DNA of 64,000 nucleotides from Urechis unicinctus (taxonomy: Eukaryota; Annelida; Polychaeta; Xenopneusta; Urechidae): positions 43,003,815 to 43,067,814 of the forward strand of contig CM067346.1 in NCBI GenBank assembly GCA_034190875.2. Direction: 5' to 3'. This document shows positions 1 through 11,400 of the stretch, piece after piece. A model generated the notes under the pieces. That model ran no database searches and had not been told where the DNA came from. It worked only from the letters and a program-made list of their open reading frames with translations. Position 1 is the first letter of the stretch, and every line of letters begins with the position of its first letter. The translations under genes were made by a program, and so were the position numbers.

Positions 1-539
1 GGCCTATTGGCAGAAGTGAGACTGAAATAAACGAACCCGGTGGTCTAGGCTTCGGTCATGTCTTATTATGTCTTTTTTGTTCTTCTCCAGTCAAGGTTTT
101 TCGGGCTTTTTTCCGGAACGGTTAAACATATCAACATGAAATGTTGGGGAATGATAGATCAATTTGGGAAACAACTGCCGATCCAGTTTGGCGCGCATGC
201 GCAGTGTTGGAGGCTTATGGGATCGATTTTTCGTCGATTTTTTCTCCTCCACAACTACTGCAGTTACGAACATATGAATTATATGGTTGTAACAAGCAAT
301 TATCGTAGCATGGAATAGGCGAAAATAATACTTGTTTTCACATTTTGTACTTTGTACCTATCGCTACGAGTTCTCTCCTCGCTGATATCTCTGAAACGGC
401 TGTATTAACGCACATGAAATTGTGTCAGTATTTAGAACTTGGCCTAGTGATAATGATTGTTACAGTATTTTTAGCGTTCATAGTAACACAAAACAGTAAA
501 AAGAACGATTAGTTTCAAGGTTTTCCACTGCAGCAGCTG

Positions 540-1220
540 TTGAAGTAGGCCAAACCTTACATAATCGACCAGAGGCATTCATCGCTTGCCTTGGCTGGGT
601 TTGCATTGACTTGGCTAGGGGGTCATGTCAAAACAGGCCAAACCTTACGTTATCGACCAGCGGCATTTATCACTTTTGTCGGCTCAATATTGACTTGGCA
701 AAGGGGTCATGTCAAAACATCTAAGCGGCAGCAGCTTGTGATATCTATCTTATAATAGTGCGCGTTACCAGCTCTCCTCGGTCCATGTATATACTGTCTT
801 TTTGTCTCAGCGACAGTGTGCACTGGATGTCCCCTTGCAATCAAAGCGGGTATATATACACAAACACACATGCACGCACACATATATATATGTATACACA
901 CAGGCGCTCGGTTTTCACATCCCTTTTCAAAGATGGGACCGCCATTTGTACATGATCATCCGAGTCACGAGTCAGGTTGTCACACCTTGGAGTCGAACCC
1001 ACAGCCTGTGGATCAAAAGGCGAAGCAGTAAACCACCAAGCCACTGAGACCGGCTTGGTGCCGTTCCCTCGGCTTTGTATTGACTTGGTTAAGGGGTCAT
1101 GTCAAAACATCTGCTAAGGGGTCATATCAAAACATCTAAGGGGCTGCAGCTTGTGACATCTATCTAAAAATAGCGCGCTTTACCGGCTCCCCTCGCTGAC
1201 ATCTATCGTGCGGCGCATAG
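540..1220. repeat. duplicated unknown repeat unit, three partial copies
   Basis: The phrase GGGGTCATGTCAAAACA recurs at about 617, 703 and 1093. It is followed at 725 and 1143 by a shared stretch ending in CAGCTTGTGAnATCTATCT and a GCGCGnTTACCnGCTC motif. The second and third copies are separated by a tRNA-like insert. I see no coding capacity. This looks like a dispersed repeat that was locally duplicated and later received an insertion. Confidence 0.6.
780..1052 (-). mobile_element. tRNA-derived SINE (head at 964-1052)
   Basis: On the minus strand the head reads like a tRNA. An A-box-like TGGCTTGGTGG lies at 1043-1033 and a B box GGTTCGACTCC at 999-989, with about 34 bases between them. 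The intact pol III promoter boxes are followed by a non-tRNA body with CA/TA dinucleotide runs near 850-900, as in SINEs. No acceptor-stem pairing is obvious, so a working tRNA gene is unlikely. The far end of the body is uncertain. Confidence 0.6.
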
Positions 1221-2139
1221 GGTTTCTTAGACCCGATTGCTATACTAATAGGTCAAGAATTCATTTTGTTTAGAGATAACATTTGTTTGTGTAATATTGT
1301 TGATACCGTATTGCTGGTCGTCCAGGCTTGCCATTGGAAGACATGCCGTTGGCGTGCCTGCCGAATCTAGTTGCTATTTCACAGCCTCTCATACTTCGTT
1401 GTATCGTGCGTCACAAATTGCAACATTCACTCACAAATATAATTGCGCGTTGGGTCTGAGCTAGACTCCATCTATTCACACCATTGGCTGTGCGCCAACG
1501 AGCAAAGAGGTTCTTACATGACAGATTGTGCTTGAATCCAGCACGATTAACTTGAAACCAACTGCGTATGAAGATCATCGATCGGGGATTTCAGGCATTA
1601 ACATAACAACATACACCTTGTAGGGGTGATGGGCTTCTTTGTATGCACAACTGAGTGCTATTGCATCATCAAAAGCAAGACCAGCTTTATAGACGTAAGC
1701 ATCAGTGCAGTAAAAAATCATCGTGGTACTTTGTTTTTGTATGCTCTCATGAATGTTTGAAATTCTATGCATGTTACCATGAGTTGATTAATGCTACATA
1801 ACTATGCTTATAGTTGATTATGCAAGTTAGCTCGATGATTTAATCTTAATAAACTTATGTTTACATTAGAACCAGCGCCTATTATGGATGGTGCTCGACG
1901 CAAACTCATGGATATATTTACCGGGTCTTAAAATCTTATAGCAGCCCTTACGTTGAAGTAGGACACATCCCAAATGAAACAGTTGCCCTAGACCCCACTA
2001 GTCCCGAGTGATTGGTTCATATAATTCCTTGTTGCTATGGTGATGCATAAAGTGTGTAGATCAAGAGAAACCATAACAACACCCTTTCCTCGATATCAAT
2101 CTATATACCTCAACGAATGTTGTTTGATGACCAATAAAC
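1221..2139. other. intergenic DNA, nothing recognised
   Basis: Only short chance reading frames are present. I saw no splice-flanked exon, RNA gene or clear repeat. Confidence 0.5.
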
Positions 2140-2217
2140 CTATAGTATGCTAGCCCTACAAGACGTCAGTAGACTATAAATCCATGTTACCGTTATGACC
2201 GGAGCTATAGTATGCTA
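2140..2217 (+). mobile_element. 54-70 bp short interspersed element, copy 1, with 13-bp direct repeats
   Basis: The core 2153-2206 starts GCCCTACAAGACGTC and ends CCGGAGCT. It is flanked by perfect direct repeats CTATAGTATGCTA at 2140-2152 and 2205-2217. A 13-bp target duplication would suit LINE-type insertion. Four related copies lie elsewhere in the window, in both orientations. Confidence 0.6.
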
Positions 2218-3169
2218 ACTAGTGGGGTACGATAAAATCAGGATCAGCAACGTCATTGATCTTGAAACAATATGCTTCTGGGTCAGGAATATTCCGAGTG
2301 AAAGAGCTAGGGAAAACAAATGCAAAGGGCTTTTAAAAAATGCAATAAGTCTTCGTGTTGGTGGGACAAATAATGAGGTAAATTTGCCAAGTGCCCCCCC
2401 CCCCCCCGCCCCGGGGACATGATTGACCTACACAAATGGCAGTCGTCGAAATAATTGACTGAGGCAAATCATATGCAATCCACTTCGTTCTAGAGTCATA
2501 ATTGGCCGCAAAACATAGATCATTTTGTGTTGCTGTGAGTGTTTTTACAGTTGTGAGTAATTTGTCGTGCACATGTAAAAATTAACGCTGACAATCTAGT
2601 CGCCCAATTGACATTTTCGTCAAATGTCACCGATATATTACCATACATCATGCATTTTTGAAAATTTTCGCAACGCGAGTCACTTGGAATAATGTACTAC
2701 TAATGGTCAAGCAAGTTTTTTTTTCCTAAGTGAAGCCGGAACACCTCTGTAAATGTCATGTTATATTAAATTAGGTAGTATATATGGTCCATATTCATTT
2801 GGTGATTATCATATTCCAGTGCGTGAAACGGTACTTTTTATGTTCACTGCTGTATCTATTGTTTAAATACCAGAGTTAGTCAATTATTTTGACAAGTTGA
2901 ATCTTTTCGATATCAAAGTGTTGAGGCGTCAACTTGTTAACAATTTATCCTCATGAACACAATGACACTTTCGTTTTCCTCGTCAACATGGAATGATCAT
3001 AACGTTTTGTATGTCTTAATGTTACGTTGAGACATGAAAACCCGATAAGTGCTGCATACGTTATGATAATAGTTTAACACGTTTTCAGAAGAAGCAGAAA
3101 AAGATTCCCTCAAGCGGTACATGATGGTTTGAGCTCTGATTAAAATACAAGCAGTGTAGGTTGTAGTTT

Positions 3170-3830
3170 GGGTGAGCTTGTTATTAATCACCTAATATAT
3201 GCCGATGATCTCATTTTATTAGCACCACCTGTGGCTGGAGTGAGTAAGCTATTGGGAGTATGTGAGATTTTAAGAAATACGCATGATATTCAGTCCTACT
3301 CAGTGCAGTAAGGATATATCGTTCAAGTGGTCTCAAGAATTCATTTATCCATAAATACTATTTGAATGGTGTATTTCTCAGTGAAAGTTCTACTATCAGA
3401 TATCTAGGTCACTTCATATCTATAATGACCTTACATGATGTCAATGACATAATGAGGCAATGCAGGTAACTCTATGTCCAAGCCTACTCACTATTACGTA
3501 AATTCCACATGTGTAACATAGATGTGAAAATAACTCTCTTTTGTTCTTTTTGTACTCATATGTACTGTGATCACCTGCGGTGGAACAACTTGAATGGTAC
3601 AAACGGGAAAGTATGTGTCTCATATCATAATATCTTTAACATATTTCTGAATTTATCCAAATTTTAATGCACTTGTATTCTGTACTCAGTGTTCGATGTT
3701 TGGAGTTGTCCTGCTGTTATGAGGAATTTAATTTTTCGTTATATATCTATATTGCAAGACTCTAGCAACAACATTATACAAACCCTGCTTTGGTGAAGCA
3801 TCCGATATATATGTAGAATAAGACTGCATT
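3170..3830 (+). mobile_element. LINE (non-LTR retrotransposon) reverse-transcriptase fragment
   Basis: Frames near 3190-3250 encode NHLIYADDLILLAPP, which contains the YADD catalytic motif of reverse transcriptase. Frames at 3360-3600 encode YLGHFIS, DIMRQCRQLYVQAYSLLRKF and similar strings, typical of the RT thumb and C-terminal region of LINEs. The pieces fall in different frames, so this is a decayed 5'-truncated copy. It runs into the (TA)n tract at 3841. I cannot assign the clade. Confidence 0.75.
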
Positions 3831-3836
3831 GGAATA

Positions 3837-3977
<141 letters not shown>

Positions 3978-4020
3978 ATTTATATATATGTATATGTTTA
4001 TATATAAAGTGTGTGTGTGT

Positions 4021-4228
<208 letters not shown>

Positions 4229-4334
4229 TCAAGTTTTCAGTATTTTTGGTGTGAAAATAATATTGACTACCTGACATGTGGCTTTACCTGGAATAAAATG
4301 CATTATTATTCATTATTTATCATTGTTATTATAC

Positions 4335-4342
4335 ACACACAC

Positions 4343-4376
<34 letters not shown>

Positions 4377-4380
4377 ACAA

Positions 4381-4424
<44 letters not shown>

Positions 4425-4479
4425 GAATATATATGAATATATATATATGAATATATATATATTATATATATATCTATAG

Positions 4480-4510
<31 letters not shown>

Positions 4511-4529
4511 CTGTATATATATATATATA

Positions 4530-4589
<60 letters not shown>

Positions 4590-4615
4590 TATACATATGT
4601 TATAATATCTTATGT

Positions 4616-4648
<33 letters not shown>

Positions 4649-4707
4649 GAATATATATATATGAATATATATGAATATATATATATATATGAATATATAT
4701 ATATATA

Positions 4708-4775
<68 letters not shown>
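4335..4775. repeat. complex (TA)n / TATATGAA satellite tract
   Basis: TA runs are interspersed with GAATATATA, ATCTGTATA and ACAT interruptions. A fragment of the palindrome arm (ATAATATCTTATG) recurs near 4603. Confidence 0.9.
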
Positions 4776-5426
4776 GCAAATCATTTGGGGCTTGAAAACT
4801 TGCTGGTCATGTTGACATTTCTGGTCATCTCTCTGTTTATGGGGAATTCACAATGTATTTTATAATCGAAATGGTCCTAAGCCGATCTACAAATCAAGCT
4901 AGTATATCATACGCTGAGATTAATGGGGAAAAAAGTCATGAAGCAATAATTACTATTAGACCTACCATGGGCCATTATGTCTGCTAACGGAAAGACAACA
5001 GTAATTAGGACTAGTCCCAGGCTATTATTACTCCATGCTTTAATCAATACCATCGAAAGGTGTTTCTATTAATGCGCATCTTAACTGATTGGCATGTCGT
5101 GAGAGAAGAAGGATACAGACAGACAATCAAATAGGCAGACAGGCATATAGTAAGACATAGTGTACATTACTCCATGACAAGACTTTTTATCACGTGTCTC
5201 TGTCGTGGAGCAATAAACATTGGATCATTGTTCGCTCCAAAACAATTTCAGCCTTGTGAAATGGTACAGGGTTGTATGACCAAGGACAAAATTTCACCGG
5301 AAGTTGGTTTATTGACAAGCGACATAACGCCACTGTACGCCAGATACACACACAAGCGAATATGCTCATGTTGGAAGTTACGATGTGTCGCTGTTCCATA
5401 AGCAAATAACGACTTACTCAATCATC

Positions 5427-8400
5427 ATGGCGTATTCTGTGATTCGCTTTGTTCTTTTGGTCACTTTCGTATCGAAAATTCCCGCTGAGAACACCGTCAG
5501 TATAGACCGCCTGCTTTTAGCTGTGGAGAAACTTGTCAATTATTATCAGACGAATTATCATCTGATGAATTTAGATGGGATATTCGGCCTTCGCGTTTTG
5601 GAGGGTAAGTTCGTGTATACATCGTCTGCTCTTTTCAGTTCAACTTGTAAAGTATCAGTTAACCATGTCACTCTGGCCATTCAGTCTGGTGCTTTTACCT
5701 CTGTTACCGTTACGAAGAGTTAGAACTGTGCCATTCAGTAGAACTATATTTCGGTAGCCCGATGGCTTTGCAGCTTCAAGCCATGAAGTTGATCGCGATA
5801 CGTGAGTGACGCATTGTAAAGTAATACCCTAATGGATAATAATCGAAATACCCGTTGAACTCGTTTAGTTTATCGTTATTATTTTTATAGGGTGGTCAAT
5901 CAAAATTTCAAAATGCTTGTATCAAATATGCTATTAGTTCATTTGAAAGGTCTAACTTTGGGCATATCAAAACTGTTTTTATTTTTGAAATATGTCGATC
6001 CGTTAGAAAGTTATGTCGATCCGTTAGAAAGTGTTGCGATTTTTATGGTCCAAAAATGGCACATAATTTGGACAAGCACTTTACAAACTCCCTGTTTCCC
6101 ATATGAGGCAAGTTTGGTTTGCCATTATATCTATACTAGATCATTATAGACTACTGTTTCATACTAAATGGCATGTTTGGGAGCTCCTTAGACAAATTAA
6201 AAACATACAACTCTATGGTTAAATTTATTTTACAATTTACGGACTGTGGAAAATGGTATTTTGTGTCTTGGACTCTACTTTTTTTTGCCGTGTCCGGTCC
6301 ATTTTTTCGATTATAGGCCTACTTTGAATGCCCATAATTCAATGCTGAATTATGAAACAAGTTATTTGATCAACTGAGATCAATAACAGCCATGTGGACC
6401 TTAAAAGAACTAGTTTGTGAGGCCTAATACCAATTATTTCCCACTAAAATACTACTTTCTATATTAAATATCGTTCAATGACCAAAAATCTAACTTTTTT
6501 AAAGGATTTTTACGATATGTGGTAAACTTTTGCTCATATTGGAAAAAATATTTGCTATTTCACCCTAAAACTACCAGTTATTAATAAGTTAACATCCAGT
6601 TGTATCATTAGGAAGTTTTGCATCATTTATTTGGACCCAGTTATTAGATGGGAGCCCTTGGAAGGAGGTATGTCATGAATATATTCCGTAATTTTTTTTG
6701 GCTTTATTGATGGTAAAGAGCTATTTTTCACCCAAAACACATCATCCATGAGCCTTAAAACTCATGTATGCAGTGCAGCATGCAGTTATTGTCAAGAGGG
6801 AATGTTTTAATAACTTAATTGCTCCATATGTGTATATTGAGGCCATATTAAGGTCGGCCATCGGTAATATTTTTACTGGAAATTTTGGGGGGGGAAATTG
6901 ACGAAAACATTGACTGTGTAAAAAATATTACTCATACCCCTTTGATACTTTGCAAAAAATAGGAACAGCTTATACACTGCATAAATACACATTGAAAATG
7001 CAACTTGTGAAGCTTTAAGTGTCAATCCTTAACCATTTACTATGTGCACCCGCTTAAATTATTGAGAATTAGTGTGGGGGAATTTCCCCCCAAAAAATTT
7101 ACACACCCAATATATAACTTGCACAACTTGGCAAAATAAATATAAACTCCCACACTCACTTATGAATGTAGCAAGTATCTACAAGTTGGGGAATATGAAT
7201 GAACAAAAATTAGGGTGTACGAGTTTAGCTGAGCACCCGGGATAACTGTAGCTCCCGGCAATGCTCTCCAAACTTCTGCAATAATACGGTAATTTACTTT
7301 TTGAATTGGACTTTTCATGTACAGTATATACATTTGTTAAAACATAATACAATGACTGAACTTTGAACAAGACAAACAACAGAATAGTCAATACAGTACA
7401 TTGGCATATCACTTCAGCGAGGGGGGGGGGGAGGGGGCTGGGGCTGGGGTCCAAGGCAAATGAGTGAGCTGTTGATAATTCTGAAGAACGCAGTGATGTA
7501 GAGGTATTTTAGGTGCCAGGCTAAGCATCCGGGATAACCGTAGCTCCCGGCAATGCTTATTCTAGCACATTGAATGGCGATGCAAACTTTTCATATTGCT
7601 ACCCCACCACCCTTGTAGATTGTCAATACATTCACCATTCTGATGTTTTGATATTATACTGTGTTATGAAGTCATGCTGATTTTGGATAGGCTACTTTAT
7701 TGCACCCCTCCCAAAAAGATATTTTTTAAAGCCATCTAACATCGCCCGATATATAATCTTTTAATATTGGCTCTTCGTAGACTTCTAAGTTGCTGTCATC
7801 GTCGTCTTCATCATCCTTACAGTCGTATGCTATTTGATGTTTATCTGTTGTTCGACTGTAGTCGAGCACGTTCCCCGTGAACCAGTAGTCTTCACCTTCA
7901 TCTTCTGATGTAAAGCGGTGCTTGATTCGCTGCCCAACAAACTCTTCTGCTGACAAATTCAAAAGTTGCAGATCTCCAGCTTCAAGATCTTCAAGAAGTG
8001 AAAACTTGTACTCAAGTTGGCAAGCGTCATATCTGATGGTGTACATAAACGTGGTGTTCCTCTTATTCAGGGACTGGATACTTGTAACTGTACCACGATG
8101 AGTGCTCTCCACCTTCTAAATGGTATTTCAATTGCCTTGTGCATATCACTAGGAAGGAGGACATGATAATTTCTAGTGCCTGTTTGGTGAGAGCATCAGT
8201 GTCGAAGACTGTCGAATATGTCGTCACGCCTCAGAAACCTCTTCAGTTAGAAGGATCGCAGTTCCTTCAAGGACAGGACTAGCATCAATATTCCATTGTT
8301 GAAATTTGGAAAACATTGCCTTGTAACATGCTGTCATATCTGAAAAATGGCCATTTTCTTCCATGGCTCTCCACAGTGGCTCAGTAACGATCTTAGCTAT

Positions 8401-11400
8401 GAGACCCAGTGCTCTTGCTCCTGCTTGGTAAGTCTTCACAGCGACATCAGCAGCAACTGCTAGCACTAATTTGTTGTCATCTTTGTGAAGTTGTGTGAAT
8501 ACCTCGAGATCTTTGTGAAGGTAGAACACACCAGCACTGTTGTGGAACAGGATGTTAACTCGGTTCCCCTTGAATGGCGCTAGTGGGACGCGTTTCCTTT
8601 GACCTTGAGTTTGAAGAAAATCCCTAAATTCCAAAGGCTTCCCAGACTTCTGGCACCCACGATCTTGTACAGTTTTACAGATTGTCCTTACCATGCGGGC
8701 GGTTCCTGATTCACCTGCTTTATTGAAAGCTCCAGGTAAAGCCATACTACCTACCGTCTGCCCGTTATGAACCAGGGCTTCCCATATTGACAATGTTTTG
8801 TTGGCTTGTTCTGAAAGGCCAACCAAAACATGAAGGCCACAGAAAAAATTGTTCATCGAGATCAGCCCTCTCTTTTCCTCTGTGGAAAGCTTGTCCCATC
8901 CTGCTGTGACTTATGGCAATGCTTCTTCTCTCCATGCGCCTAGTAGATTGTTATTTTTTTTGTTGGTACTTGCTTGGTCGGTGATGGTGTTCTTCATTTT
9001 AACAATAAATTCATTTATGAGGTTATCCTGTGATGAAAATAAGCATGTTGGCAAGCATCTTCTTGGAGGGTCAATAGAATGCAACATGGAAAAGAATTTT
9101 TGCAGTCTTTGTCCTGTTTTTAGACTGCTATCACTATGTACATCTACAAATATACTGTTGAATATGTCTTTGACTTGACCTGAAATAAGTACAAAATTGG
9201 AATGAAGCACATATGATTATAGCACAGTGTTAATATTTTGCAACACAGTGGACGCTACATTAATATCCCATCTTTTCGGACCATGTCATGCGTTTGGATA
9301 AGTATAGCCCTACACGTCTGAGTAGACATATTTTATATAACCGTCCGACCGGGGCTGGGATAATCAGTGCCATATGCACCCCAACCATCGTATATAACAA
9401 ACAGCTGTCTTGGTTGTATGCTTACTATGATTTTATGTTAAAATGCGCCACTGTCTCTATTTCAAACGAAAACTGACATCACACGCAAGACTGCTCCCGC
9501 TCCGCCACGGGGATGAGACCCGCCATCTTTAAAATGCACGCATCGGGCGTTGGCAAGCAAGGCGGGTGGGGGGTGGTTACTGGGTCAGGGTTTTTTTTTT
9601 TATTCTGAGCTTGTTACAACCAAATAAATACCCAAACTACTCATAATCTTTGTCGAACCAACCTCAGTAATGAATGATTCTACATTAACAATAATTATTT
9701 TTGAATACATTTCACAAAAACAATTGTTAACTAAATTTGGTAGAATAAGTGCCCCCGGCGTGCAATGCCGCCAACTTAGACTCTTCTAAATATGGTCATG
9801 GAGGCGTTACATCGTTACATATATTCAACCGAAGATCTTATTTTATTACATAAATATATAAATAACTCACCATTAGAAACTTGCACACTTGCTACAGAAT
9901 CCATTACTAATTTGGAATACCTCAATAAGTTGAAAATAGCAGAAAAGTCGTCTGACGACAAGCTGGCAGCGTGCTTAGCTAATGTTCGCGTCGAAAAGGA
10001 TTTCGCGCGGTTTTGCTTTCAACTGCTCGTGATATGGTTGGTTCGTCGGAGGGCTACGGGGTGAATATTTAACCAATCAAAAAGCTGTAAAAGCCATTGT
10101 GGGAGGGACAGTCTCTTCTTCCCGAAGCCGAGTGAATGGGGTTAATTTGTAAAAATACCGGCTAGTTATCCGGATTTGAAGCAGAAAACCACGGATTTTA
10201 CAGCTTTTAAATATCGATTTCAATGCCATTCACTCGGATCAGAATACCGTTTTCATTTTTCTTCAATATTCTGTCGTTTAAATGTGATTCTGATTAATAT
10301 TCAGCCCGTACGACGATTTTCTGTCAACCATATAAATCCCGCCACGATATTTTGGGCCCCGAAAATGACGACATTTTGCCATTTTCGGGTAATATTTACG
10401 ACTTATTCCCATTCGCCTATATGATTGAATTTGGTATCATATGAAAGAACTAATCTTTATCTACAACATATCTAAACATCAAAGTCTGCCGTTTAATCGT
10501 TCGCCGTTGGCAGCCAGTTACATCAGAGCCCTAAACAGCAAAAAAACGGCTTGTCCAAACAGAATCGGCGCAGCGTTTGACCGCCCATCCTATTCCCGAC
10601 ACAATTTTGATTGTTTTGTTGAATTTACCATACCTGAAGTCACTTAGAGCTCACTCAATACAGCTTATAGCACTGTTTCCTTTATGAACACATCCCATTT
10701 TCCATAATCAAGTCAATGCTTACAATTGTATCGCAGAAGTGGACAAGACAGTGTCTGCTGCAAAAAGCATACTGCTGTCCTTGGTGATTGCATGAATTTT
10801 GATTCACACATTATTACTGCATCCAAATATGGAGCTAAAATGGTGACAAATATATCATTTGGATGAACTAGGCCAGGTCACAGGTTGACCACTGTACGAA
10901 AGATGTCCAACAATGTTTTGTTTGCAGTAAGGTTATCAAACTAGTGTTGGGTGACCTAAAATAATAATCTCTCTTACTTGGATGAGACATGTTAGGTAGG
11001 TAACAGTCAAACCCAGTGGTCCATGAATTGGAAGTCTTGGAAGCAACATGAGGTGATTGTACAATAACTCGTTTATACCAAGTGGAGCTTGTGCTCCCTC
11101 TTAGGGTTGGTACTCGCTCAACAGTCGGTGTGTTGAGCTATTGTACAATAACTGCAATTTGTTCTTCATATAATTGTAGTGTAGTCTAAAAGCCTATCAT
11201 TTGTCTACTCTGCTCCCACCAACAGGTCAGATACAATTGATCTTGGACAAGATAAGTCGTGAGCAGATAGGAGCTTTGCATCCACCCAGTCACATCAAGG
11301 ACTGGAACCGAACCATACTGCGCATGTCTCAGCTTCAGCGCAACGCCAGGAACATCAGTGCTGCCTCCCTGGCATCACTCCAGAAACTAAATCCACAGTA

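Larger units (their letters stand above)
5605..11225 (+). other. C16orf89 intron 1 (5.6 kb)
   Basis: The donor is GAGG|GTAAGT and the acceptor CCAACAG|GTCAG, joining a split Gly codon in LEG-QIQLIL. The intron hosts a foldback element, a broken minus-strand transposable-element gene and one short interspersed element. Apart from short chance frames I see no other coding in 5890-6870 or 9480-11200. Confidence 0.75.

Noticed and set aside
9792-10064. 90-residue frame as a missing C16orf89 exon
   Set aside because: No splice sites in phase, and exons 1 and 2 join directly through a split Gly codon that matches the family.
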